Part shown: piece after piece, positions 7,095 through 14,603 of the stretch | Position numbering within the stretch: position 1 is the stretch's first letter | Layout: each line of letters begins with the position of its first letter | Origin: an uncultured Senegalimassilia sp. | Lineage (GTDB): Bacteria > Actinomycetota > Coriobacteriia > Coriobacteriales > Eggerthellaceae | Direction: 5' to 3' | DNA length: 14,603 nucleotides | NCBI GenBank assembly: GCA_934661765.1 | Contig: CAKUJT010000063.1 | Span: 1-14,603, forward strand | Made by a program: the position numbers and the translations under genes | Notes under the pieces: model-generated | Told to the model about the DNA's origin: nothing | Seen by the model: only the letters and a program-made list of their open reading frames with translations | Databases searched by the model: none

Positions 7095-7529
7095 GTCGAT
7101 CCTCCGTGAGCTTCCGTCCAATCAAAACGTTCCCCATACTAGCAGCATCCCGCGCCGCACGTCGCCGCCGCCAGCAAAGGGCAGGCAATCCCCTTGTGCG
7201 TCCGCTTGCGTGAACAGGGTGAACAGGGGACGGAGGTGTGTTCACGATGCCTTGTCGAAAACGCGAGGATCGACCGTGAACGCACCTCCGTCCCCTGTTC
7301 ACGTTCGCGCGCGGGTTCGGGAGATGTTGCGTGCCGATGGCGGGATGCGGTGCTGCAATGGAATCGCGTGTCCGCGCTTTTCGCCAAAAGCAAAACGGTG
7401 AACGCCGCGCTAGCGCGAACTATGTCGGAAAGATGGTTCGCGTTTGTCACCGCTCGCCTTTCGTCGAGGGGTCGGCATGGGCGCACTAAGATACGAGGCG
7501 TAACCAACGTCGAAGAAAGGGGTTGCCCT
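7095..7529. other. Intergenic region with a large inverted repeat between divergent genes
   Basis: This gap separates the divergent metallo-hydrolase and CxCxxC genes. It contains the ribosome site and weak promoter hint of the left gene, the long inverted repeat at 7219-7302 (listed separately), a perfect 12-bp palindrome CGCGCTAGCGCG at 7406-7417, and a -10-like TAAGAT at 7487-7492 before the right gene with no good -35. Open frames across it are short or lack ribosome sites, and I support no gene. Confidence 0.6.
7219..7302. repeat. Long inverted repeat (28-bp arms), REP/MITE-like
   Basis: The left arm (7219-7246, beginning GTGAACAGGGGACGGAGGTG) and right arm (7275-7302, ending with the exact complement of those 20 bases) match at 27 of 28 positions; the single mismatch is T opposite G, a wobble pair in RNA. 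The spacer is 28 nt. The start of the left arm is also partly duplicated in tandem (GTGAACAGGG at 7210-7219). No T-tract follows either side, so it is not a typical terminator. A second, partial copy of the right arm lies at 8054-8089. The pattern suggests a dispersed palindromic repeat mobilised in trans; no transposase is visible in the window. Confidence 0.85.
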
Positions 7530-7898
7530 ATGGAGAAGGAACTGTTCGATTACGTGGCCGAGCGCGTTGACGTCCTTGCGACGAGCGATGCGAGCACGCA
7601 GGTCACCAAAGATGCTGCCGAGGCGTGGAAGGCCGCCGTTGCGGCGGACGCCGGCGATGAGGCGGTCAAGGCTGCCACCGATAAGCTGCTCGATGTGCTC
7701 GAGGGCCGTCCGACGACCATCGATGGCGTGATCGCGTTCGCCGAGGGCCCCGCTAAGCAGCTCATGGGCGAAGAGGCCGCCGCGGCGATGCTCGCCGAGC
7801 AGCTCAAGCGCAAGGAGGCGGGCGCGAAGTACTGCAACTGCCCGTCGTGCACCGCGGCAAGCGAGCTGCTCGCGAAGTTCGGCCGCATCGAGCTGTAA
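7530..7898 (+). CDS. Small conserved-looking protein with C-terminal CxCxxC motif, function unknown
   Basis: I do not recognise a characterised family. The protein (122 aa) is acidic, alanine-rich and apparently helical, with no signal peptide or membrane segment. The one sharp feature is YCNCPSC near the C terminus (Cys102, Cys104, Cys107), a spacing that could bind a metal such as zinc or an FeS cluster, followed by a short helix (TAASELLAKFGRIEL). The ATG at 7530 is chosen because GAAAGGGG (7515-7522) lies 7 nt upstream; the frame is open further left but runs through the palindromic repeat and has no ribosome site there. It is a single-gene unit: a strong terminator follows 21 nt after the stop. 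Its ribosome site, regular codon use and terminator make it a real gene. Confidence 0.8.
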   Translation: MEKELFDYVAERVDVLATSDASTQVTKDAAEAWKAAVAADAGDEAVKAATDKLLDVLEGRPTTIDGVIAFAEGPAKQLMGEEAAAAMLAEQLKRKEAGAKYCNCPSCTAASELLAKFGRIEL

Positions 7899-7919
7899 AT
7901 CGCTGCCTATATAAGGTTA

Positions 7920-7961
7920 GGGGGCGCAGCCGGGTATCTTCCGACTGCGCCCCCTCTTTTT
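7920..7961 (+). terminator. Intrinsic terminator of the CxCxxC gene
   Basis: GGGGGCGCAG (7920-7929) pairs with CTGCGCCCCC (7945-7954), then a C/A mismatch, then CGG with CCG, enclosing the loop GTATCTT. TCTTTTT follows (7955-7961). The stem and T-tract are strong and lie just after the stop at 7898. Confidence 0.92.
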
Positions 7962-8053
7962 GCATGCGGAATCAAGGCCGGGCCGCTGACCCCGGGCGAT
8001 TGGCTGGAGAGCCGAATGAGCAGGCCCTCCGGTTCCGTTCGCCCGCCCCGTTT

Positions 8054-8089
8054 CCCGTGAACGCACCCCGTCCCCTGTTCGCGTTCGCG
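8054..8089 (+). repeat. Second partial copy of the inverted-repeat right arm
   Basis: This stretch matches 7274-7309 on the same strand over about 36 bases with one deleted T and one A-to-G change; the shared core is CCGTGAACGCACC, then CCGTCCCCTGTTC, then GCGTTCGCG. Its left-arm partner is missing, so it is a solo or decayed half. It lies between the CxCxxC gene's terminator and the BASS gene's 3' end. The rest of 7962-8053 shows nothing I can name. Confidence 0.8.
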
Positions 8090-8096
8090 TCCCAAG

Positions 8097-8156
8097 CGCA
8101 AACGAGTCCTGCCCGGATACCCCGGTCAGGACTCGAAAAACCAGGCCAAACGGCGA
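8097..8156 (-). terminator. Stem-loop repeat copy 1, probable BASS gene terminator
   Basis: CGAGTCCTG (8103-8111) pairs with CAGGACTCG (8127-8135), with an inner CCGG/CCGG helix and a 5-nt loop. Read on the minus strand it follows the BASS gene stop by about 50 nt; the stem is preceded by GTTTTT and followed by TTTGCGCTT, a weak U-tract. It is homologous to the element at 9245-9303 including about 20 flanking bases, more conservation than a simple terminator needs. Terminator function is likely but not certain. Confidence 0.6.
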
Positions 8157-8182
8157 AGCGCTAGCGCGATGTTGCGGCGGCG

Positions 8183-9139
8183 TTATTCGGCCTTCGCATC
8201 CTTGTCGGCGGTGCGGGCCAGGATGTTGGCGTAGATGGCGCCGGAGATGTTGTGCCACACGCTGAACACGGCGCCGGGCACGGCGGCCAGCGGCATGGTT
8301 GCGAAGTGCATGGTGGCAAGCGAGGTGGCAAGGCCGGAGTTCTGCATACCTACCTCGATGGACAGCGTGCGCATCTGCGCCTTCGACAGGCCGAGCGCGC
8401 GGCCCACGAAATAGCCCAGCGCGTAACCGCAGACGTTGTGCAGCATGACCACCACGATGATCAGCGCGCCGACGGTCGCCAGCTTGGCAGCGTTAGCGGA
8501 CACCACGGCCATGATGATCAGCGAGATGGCGATGACGGAGACGAGCGGCAGCACCTTGGAGCAGGCCTGGGCCACCTTGGACGCCACGGCGTTGATGACG
8601 AAGCCCAGCGCGATGGGCACGAGCACCACCTGCACGATGGACAGCAGCATGCTGACGTAGCTGACGTCGACGCTCTGGCCGGCAAGCAACAGCACGAGCG
8701 CCGGGGTGACGACCGGGGCCATGATGGTGGTGCACGCGGTCATGCCGACGGACAGCGCCACGTCGCCCTTGGACAGGTACGTCATGACGTTGGAGGAGGT
8801 GCCGCCGGGGCAGCAGCCGACGAGCATGACGCCCACGGCAAGCTCGGTGGGCAGCTGGAAGACCAGGCACAGCACCCAGGCGATCAGCGGCATGATGATG
8901 AACTGGGACAGGATGCCGGTGATCACGGCCTTCGGCTTGGTGAACACCACCTTGAAGTCGCCGAGCTTGAGCGTCATGCCCATGCCGAACATGACGATGC
9001 CGAGCAGCGGGTTGACCCAGCTGGTGGGCAGCGCCGCATGCACGGGCGCGGGCGCGAGGAAGGCGATGATGGCGACCGCAAGCGCGATGATGGCCATCCA
9101 TTTGCCGGCGAAGTCGCTGATCTTCTCAAGGACCTGCAT
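8183..9139 (-). CDS. BASS-family (bile acid:sodium symporter) transporter
   Basis: Polytopic membrane transporter (318 aa, usual length for bacterial BASS proteins) with about nine or ten hydrophobic segments. Both family signatures are present: GGTSSNVMTYLSKGDVALSV (112-131) and EVGMQNSGLATSLA (262-275), which form the crossed helices that bind sodium and substrate. Asn117, Glu262 and Gln266 sit at positions usually used for sodium coordination. The ATG at 9139 follows AAAGG (9147-9151) by 7 nt. It is monocistronic: a promoter candidate lies upstream at 9302-9330 and a stem-loop downstream. Known relatives carry bile acids, pantoate/pantothenate, pyruvate or sulfonated and other organic anions, so the substrate is open. 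A bile-acid role would suit a gut host but is only inference. Confidence 0.92.
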   Translation of the reverse strand: MQVLEKISDFAGKWMAIIALAVAIIAFLAPAPVHAALPTSWVNPLLGIVMFGMGMTLKLGDFKVVFTKPKAVITGILSQFIIMPLIAWVLCLVFQLPTELAVGVMLVGCCPGGTSSNVMTYLSKGDVALSVGMTACTTIMAPVVTPALVLLLAGQSVDVSYVSMLLSIVQVVLVPIALGFVINAVASKVAQACSKVLPLVSVIAISLIIMAVVSANAAKLATVGALIIVVVMLHNVCGYALGYFVGRALGLSKAQMRTLSIEVGMQNSGLATSLATMHFATMPLAAVPGAVFSVWHNISGAIYANILARTADKDAKAE

Positions 9140-9244
9140 GATGAAACCTTTCTAACGTGCGCGCGTTGCTGGGGAAGGGGACGCTGCGCCGGCGAAGCCC
9201 GTTCGCGCGATGCTCGGCCTGCGGCATGTCCGCTGCCCCAGAAA

Positions 9245-9303
9245 CGCAAATGAGCCCCGCCCGGGTATCCGGGCGGGGCTCGAAAAACTAGGACAAACGC
9301 GAG
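9245..9303 (-). terminator. Stem-loop repeat copy 2, SUF terminator and/or BASS leader element
   Basis: GAGCCCCGCCCGG (9252-9264) pairs perfectly with CCGGGCGGGGCTC (9269-9281) around a 4-nt loop. On the minus strand the stem is followed by ATTTGCGTTT, similar to the tract after the molybdoenzyme terminator. It lies about 110 nt beyond the sufU stop, so it may end the SUF transcript, yet it also lies about 110 nt before the BASS start and downstream of a promoter candidate, so it may sit in the BASS leader. It matches the element at 8097-8156. Confidence 0.6.
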
Positions 9304-9330
9304 TATAGCCATTCGTCGGCAATATGTTAC
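9302..9330 (-). promoter_or_regulatory. Candidate promoter of the BASS gene
   Basis: On the minus strand GTAACA (9325-9330) and TATACT (9302-9307) are separated by 17 bp, matching the sigma-70 consensus at four and five of six positions. Transcription would begin near 9295, placing stem-loop copy 2 at the very start of a leader of about 155 nt before the BASS ATG. The match is decent but untested. Confidence 0.45.
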
Positions 9331-9391
9331 CGGCAACCGGATAATTCCCGACTTGTTGAATAGGGAATCGCGGCGGTGCTGGGAAGCGTCC

Positions 9392-9811
9392 TTACTCTCC
9401 GATGATCTCGGACAGGGTGCGCCAGCCCAGCTCGGCGCACTTCACGCGCGCGGGCATGTGGCTGATGCTTTCCAGCTGGGCCGCCTCGTCGAGGTCTTCC
9501 TTCTCCTCGTCGGTGAGCGTCTCGCCCTTGACCATCTTCATGAACAGGCCGCACAGACGGCGCGCCTCCTCGACGGTCTCGCCGGTGACCAGGTCGGCCA
9601 TCATGTCGGCCGACGCCTGCGAAACGGCGCAGCCGTGGCCGGTGAACGCGGCCTCCTCGATGACGCCGTTCTCGATGCGCAGCTTCAGCACCATCTCGTC
9701 GCCGCAGCTGGGGTTCACGCCCTCGTGCTCGTCGGTGGCGCCCTCCATGTCGTACTTGTAGTCGGGATGCGCGTTGTGCTCCATGAGCGCGGCGGTGTAG
9801 ATGTTAGCCAT
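9392..9811 (-). CDS. sufU: SufU-type sulfur-transfer protein
   Basis: Zinc-dependent sulfurtransferase (139 aa) that accepts persulfide sulfur from SufS and passes it to the SufBCD scaffold. The conserved ligand set is present: NPSCGD (Cys36, Asp38), GHGCAVSQAS (Cys61) and MPARVKCAELGW (Cys125). The insertion of about 20 residues between the second and third motifs (about 85-112, ending LDEAAQLESISHMPARVKC) distinguishes SufU from the IscU scaffold. It is the last gene of the operon and its ATG overlaps the sufS stop by 8 nt (ATGGCTAA); its ribosome site GGAGG (9819-9823) lies inside the sufS end, indicating translational coupling. No sufT-like gene follows, and the operon ends here. Confidence 0.95.
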   Translation of the reverse strand: MANIYTAALMEHNAHPDYKYDMEGATDEHEGVNPSCGDEMVLKLRIENGVIEEAAFTGHGCAVSQASADMMADLVTGETVEEARRLCGLFMKMVKGETLTDEEKEDLDEAAQLESISHMPARVKCAELGWRTLSEIIGE

Positions 9812-11138
9812 TGAAGGTCCTCCAAACGTTGCCGAGGCCCTCGATCAAGGCGTCGACGTCCTTCTTGTCGTTGTAGAACGCCAGGCTGGCGCGGCAGCAG
9901 GCAAGGTTCTCCACGCCCAGCCAGGTGAGCAGCGGCTGCGCGCAATGGTGCCCGGCGCGGATGGCCACCTGGTCCATGTCCAGGATGCTGGCCACGTCGT
10001 GCGGGTGGATGCCGTCGACGTTGAAGCTGATGACGCCGTGGTGCATGTCGGGGTCGGGGCTGCCGATGATGGTGATGAAGGGCAGCTTCGCCATCTCGTC
10101 CATGCAGTAGCGCACGAGCGCCTGCTCGCGCGCGGCGATGACGTCGAGGCCCACCGACTCCACGTAGGCGATGGCCGCCGCGGTGGCGTAGATGCCGGCG
10201 GCGTCCTGCGTGCCGGCCTCGAACTTCTCGGGCACGGGCGCCCAGGTGGCGTCCTGCTCGGTGACCGAGTCGATCATCTCGCCGCCCGTGAGGAACGGCG
10301 GCATGGCGTTGAGCAGCTCGTCGCGGCCCCACAGCACGCCCATGCCGAACGGGCCGAACAGCTTGTGCGCGGAGAAGGCGAAGAAGTCGGCGCCGATGGC
10401 TTGCACGTCCACGTGGATGTGCGGCGTGGACTGCGCGCCGTCGACCACCAGGTAGCCGCCCTGCTCGTGCACGCGGCGTCCCAGCTCCTCGACGGGGTTC
10501 TGCACGCCAAGGACGTTGGACACGTGCACCACGGACACGATCTTGGTCTTCGGGCCGATCTTGGCGTCCATCTCCTCGGGCGTGATGACGCCGTTCTCGT
10601 CAGGATAAAGGTAGACGAGCTTCGCGCCTGCCGCGCGGCAGGCCTGCTGCCACGGGATGAGGTTGGAGTGGTGCTCCATGATGGTGATGCACACCTCGTC
10701 GCCGGGCTCGAGCACGGTGGGGGCGAAGGCCTTCGCCACGATGTTGAGCGACTCGGAGGCGTTGCGCGTGAGCACGATGTCGTGCGCGTCGGGCGCGCCG
10801 ATGAACTTCGCCACGCGCTGGCGGGCGATCTCGATGGCCTCGGTGGCCTCGACCGACAGGCGGTACAGGCCGCGCAGGGCGTTGGCGTTCATCTCCTCGT
10901 AGAAGCGGCGCTGCGCGTCAAGCACGGCGGCGGGGCGCTGCGCGGTGGCGGCGCTGTCCAAAAATACCAGGTCGGGATGGTTTGCAAGCAGCGGGAAGTC
11001 GCGCTTGTAGGGGTTCTCGGCGATGTTGGCGGCGCACACGATGTCGCCGGCCGTGGCCGAGGCCTGGGCGGCATGCGCCGCGTCGGCCACGGCGCATGCC
11101 GTGCGATCGAGCTCTGCGTTGTTTGCGGAAGCTGACAT
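9804..11138 (-). CDS. sufS: SufS-type cysteine desulfurase
   Basis: PLP-dependent group II cysteine desulfurase (444 aa) that converts cysteine to alanine and holds the sulfur as a persulfide for SufU. The PLP-binding lysine is Lys259 in FSAHKLFGP; other cofactor-pocket marks are EHHSN (155-159) and VVDGAQS (232-238). The catalytic cysteine is Cys399 in RAGHHCAQPLL. The body from about residue 41 (ENPYKRDFPLL) matches standard SufS proteins of about 405 aa; the first 40 residues are an extra alanine-rich extension with Cys15 and Cys35. The ATG at 11138 is 3 nt from the sufD stop and preceded by GGAAGG and GGAGG-like sequence. No better internal start is visible before the conserved region, but a later start cannot be excluded. 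Confidence 0.95.
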   Translation of the reverse strand: MSASANNAELDRTACAVADAAHAAQASATAGDIVCAANIAENPYKRDFPLLANHPDLVFLDSAATAQRPAAVLDAQRRFYEEMNANALRGLYRLSVEATEAIEIARQRVAKFIGAPDAHDIVLTRNASESLNIVAKAFAPTVLEPGDEVCITIMEHHSNLIPWQQACRAAGAKLVYLYPDENGVITPEEMDAKIGPKTKIVSVVHVSNVLGVQNPVEELGRRVHEQGGYLVVDGAQSTPHIHVDVQAIGADFFAFSAHKLFGPFGMGVLWGRDELLNAMPPFLTGGEMIDSVTEQDATWAPVPEKFEAGTQDAAGIYATAAAIAYVESVGLDVIAAREQALVRYCMDEMAKLPFITIIGSPDPDMHHGVISFNVDGIHPHDVASILDMDQVAIRAGHHCAQPLLTWLGVENLACCRASLAFYNDKKDVDALIEGLGNVWRTFNG

Positions 11139-11141
11139 AAG

Positions 11142-12403
11142 CTAGCCTTCCACCTCCTGATAGGGAATGCCCAGGCGGTCGGCCAGGCGGCCGACGCCCG
11201 CGCGAACGGTTTCGTCTTCGACGGCAAGCGCCGTCTCCTCGAGGGTCGCCGTGGCGAACAGGCCCTCGGCGGCCTCTTGGGAAAGGCCGCGGCACTTCAG
11301 GTAGAACAGCTGGTCGGCGGCAACGTGGCCGATGGTGGCGCCATGGTTGCCGGCAACGTCGTCCTCGTCGCACAGGATGACGGGGATGGTCTTGTTGTCC
11401 ACGCGCTCGTCCACCAGAAGCACGGTCTCGCGCTCGGTGCCCTCGGCGCCCTTGCAGCCGCGCACCAGGTCGATGGTGCCGCGCAGGACCTTCTTCGACT
11501 CGCCCATGAGCGCGCCGTTGGCGTCGATGTTGCAGCGGGTCTTCTTGCCGCGATGGCGCACGACGTAGTTGAAGTCGCGCACGTCCTGGCCGGCGGCCAG
11601 GTAGCGGGTGTCCACGTCCACGCGCGACAGGTCGCCGCGCAGATCGGTGGCCAGGCCCGTGTAGGACTTGCCGGCGCCCAGCATGCGGTGGCGCACGGTG
11701 ACGAACGCGCCCTCGTCGCAGATGATGCCCGTGTCGTCGAGCGCCATCCACGTCTCGTCGAGCGTGTGCACGGACGTGACGTCGACGTGGGCGTTCTCGC
11801 CGGCGAACACGCGCAGCACCACGCCCACCACGCCGCTGCCGGCGGCGGGGGAGTCAAGCGACACGGTCAGGTCGAACGTAGCGCCCGCGGGGGCCACCAC
11901 GTCGATGGCGGCCACGTTGGCGGCACCGTCCACGCCGGCGATGCGCACGGTGGCCCGACCGCGTTTGCCGGCGGCCGGCGCGAACACGGTTGCGGCGGCT
12001 TTGCCGGCGGCTTCGGCAAGCCACGCGGTGGCCTGCTCGCCCATGCCGCACTCGAACGCCTCGGCCACGTTGTTCGCCATCTCCTGGCGCACGGCCTTGT
12101 GCTCGTAGGTGGAAAGCGCGGGGATGTCCAGATTGGCGGGGTCCACGTCGGGGTCGACGGCCTTCAGGATGGCGCGCGTGTCGGCGGGGCCGGCGGCGCG
12201 GGCCGCATCGACGCGCTCCTGCAGCGCGGCCACGGCCGCGTCGAAGGCGCCCGCTTCGCCGATGAGCTCGGCGGCGGCTTCCACTTCCACCTGGGCTGCG
12301 AAGGAAAGGCCCTCGGGCAGCTCCACGGCGGTTTCGTTCATATCAAGGCGATGCCAGGTAGGCGCGGGCATCGCGTTCACGTTGTTCAAAACGTCGGCGC
12401 CCA

Positions 12404-12404
<1 letters not shown>
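11142..12404 (-). CDS. sufD: SufD-like FeS assembly scaffold subunit
   Basis: Partner of SufB in the SufBC2D complex (420 aa). The C-terminal half is the beta-helix core, with the diagnostic stretch CDEDDVAGNHGATIGHVAAD (345-364) followed by QLFYLKCRGLSQEAA. His354 corresponds to the conserved histidine implicated in cluster assembly and iron use in characterised SufD. The N-terminal region (about 1-140) is alanine-rich and diverged, as is common in SufD. Its start codon overlaps the sufB stop by one base (TAATG), and a run AAGGGG lies about 10 nt upstream within sufB, so the two are translationally coupled. SufD rather than a second SufB is supported by the diverged N-terminal half and lack of the SufB cysteine motifs. 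Confidence 0.92.
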
Positions 12405-13813
<1,409 letters not shown>

Positions 13814-13822
13814 GGCTGCCCC

Positions 13823-14596
13823 TTATTCGGCGGCTGCGGCCGCGGCCTGCTCGAACTGCTCGAAGCCGTTCTCGTCGATGTCGGCGATCATGGATGCGTC
13901 GCCCTCGGCCGTCATGCGGCCCTTGACCAGGACGTGCACGCGGTTGACGTCCACATGTTCCAGGATACGGGTGTTGTGCGTGATGATGACGAGCGTGCCG
14001 TTGCAGCGCTTGCGATAGACCTCCATGCCGCGCGAGACGACGGACAGCGCGTCCACGTCCAGGCCGGAGTCGGTCTCGTCCAGGAAGGCCAGTTTCGGCT
14101 CGAGCAGCAGCAGCTGCAGCATCTCGAGCTTCTTCTTCTCGCCGCCGGAAAAGCCTACGCCCAGCTCGCGGTCCAGGTATGCCGGGTCCATGTTCAGCTC
14201 CTCGGCCAGCTCCTTGACGTGCTTGCGGAACTGCTTGCCCTTCATGTCGCCCACCCCCGGGCGGCCTGCGGAAATGGCGCGCAGGAAGCTGCTGACGGGC
14301 ACGCCGGGGATCTCCACCGGCGCCTGGAAGCTCAGGAAAAGACCCGCGTGCGAGCGTTTATCGGTGGACAGATCTGTGATATCCTGTTCGTTGAACGTGA
14401 TTTTGCCGCCGGTCACCGTGTACTCGGGATCGCCCATAACCACGTGGCCCAGCGTCGATTTGCCGGCGCCGTTCGGGCCCATCAGCACGTGGGTCTCTCC
14501 AGCGCCCACGGTCAGGTCGACGTCGTGAAGAATGACCTTCTCATCCACGGCGGCCGAAAGGCCTGCCACGTTGAGGAGGATGTTCTCGTCTGCCAT
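13823..14596 (-). CDS. sufC: SufC ABC-type ATPase of the SUF complex
   Basis: Cytoplasmic ABC ATPase (257 aa) that drives conformational change of SufB-SufD. Motifs are intact: Walker A GPNGAGKST (40-48), Q-loop Gln91 in SFQAP, signature FSGGEKKK (149-156), Walker B LAFLDETDSGLD (169-180, with the catalytic Glu174) and H-loop His207 in ITHN. The ETDSGLD sequence after Walker B is characteristic of SufC among ABC ATPases. The protein ends in an alanine-rich tail. It is first in the visible operon; only 7 bases (GAAGAAG on the coding strand) remain before the window edge, so the promoter and any upstream regulator such as an Rrf2-type gene are not visible. Confidence 0.97.
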   Translation of the reverse strand: MADENILLNVAGLSAAVDEKVILHDVDLTVGAGETHVLMGPNGAGKSTLGHVVMGDPEYTVTGGKITFNEQDITDLSTDKRSHAGLFLSFQAPVEIPGVPVSSFLRAISAGRPGVGDMKGKQFRKHVKELAEELNMDPAYLDRELGVGFSGGEKKKLEMLQLLLLEPKLAFLDETDSGLDVDALSVVSRGMEVYRKRCNGTLVIITHNTRILEHVDVNRVHVLVKGRMTAEGDASMIADIDENGFEQFEQAAAAAAE

Positions 14597-14603
14597 CTTC
14601 TTC

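Noticed and set aside
7219..7302. CRISPR-like repeat or simple terminator
   Set aside because: There are only two arms in inverted orientation with no spacer series, and no T-tract follows the stem on either strand.
7194..7529. Upstream extension of the CxCxxC gene through the inverted repeat
   Set aside because: The extension translates the palindromic repeat and Arg-rich intergenic DNA; a good ribosome site sits just before the ATG at 7530.
7847..8164. Plus-strand frame running from the end of the CxCxxC gene through its terminator
   Set aside because: It crosses a strong intrinsic terminator and two repeats and has no ribosome site.
8252..9253. 333-aa plus-strand frame opposite the BASS gene
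   Set aside because: The translation is dominated by His, Asp and Gly and arises from the antisense of a hydrophobic transporter; the minus strand has both BASS signatures and a ribosome site.
9801..11135. 444-aa open frame antisense to sufS, nearly the same length as the gene
   Set aside because: High third-position GC in sufS keeps the opposite frame free of stops; the translation is low-complexity His, Ala, Gly and Val and has no domain.

Overview
The window is high-GC bacterial DNA with short intergenic gaps. The gene content fits an anaerobic actinobacterium of the Eggerthellaceae type (Coriobacteriia; Eggerthella, Gordonibacter or Adlercreutzia relatives): a Tat-exported molybdopterin reductase with its own FeS, NrfD and TorD partners, an oxygen-sensitive-style SUF iron-sulfur assembly operon, and a bile-acid/sodium-symporter family transporter. 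This placement is an inference from protein content and composition, not from a marker gene.

Layout. (1) Positions 20-901 (+) hold an SPFH/stomatin-like membrane protein whose 5' end may lie outside the window. (2) After a 317-bp gap with a very AT-rich promoter patch and a perfect 14-bp palindrome, a four-gene (+) operon runs from 1219 to 6165: catalytic molybdoenzyme (799 aa), four-cluster ferredoxin-like subunit, NrfD-type membrane subunit and TorD-type chaperone. It ends at a strong intrinsic terminator (6234-6265). (3) Convergent to it is a WalJ/YycJ-like metallo-beta-lactamase-fold protein (-, 6270-7094). (4) A 435-bp gap with a long inverted repeat leads to a small CxCxxC protein (+, 7530-7898) with its own terminator. 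(5) A BASS-family transporter (-, 8183-9139) is flanked on both sides by two homologous stem-loops. (6) From 14596 down to 9392 (-) lies a tightly coupled sufC-sufB-sufD-sufS-sufU operon, whose promoter is beyond the right edge.

How the genes work together. The molybdoenzyme operon encodes a complete quinol-linked anaerobic reductase: NrfD takes electrons from the quinol pool, the four-cluster subunit relays them to the molybdenum site, and TorD matures the Tat-exported catalytic subunit. The substrate cannot be read from the sequence. The SUF operon encodes a full scaffold (SufBCD) with its cysteine desulfurase and sulfur-transfer partner (SufS/SufU), and could supply the many FeS clusters such a metabolism needs.

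No clearly new multi-gene system is visible. The parts least explained by standard annotation are non-coding: a pair of covarying stem-loops around the BASS gene, an 84-bp inverted repeat with a second partial copy on the far side of the CxCxxC gene, and the palindromic operator candidate over the molybdoenzyme promoter.
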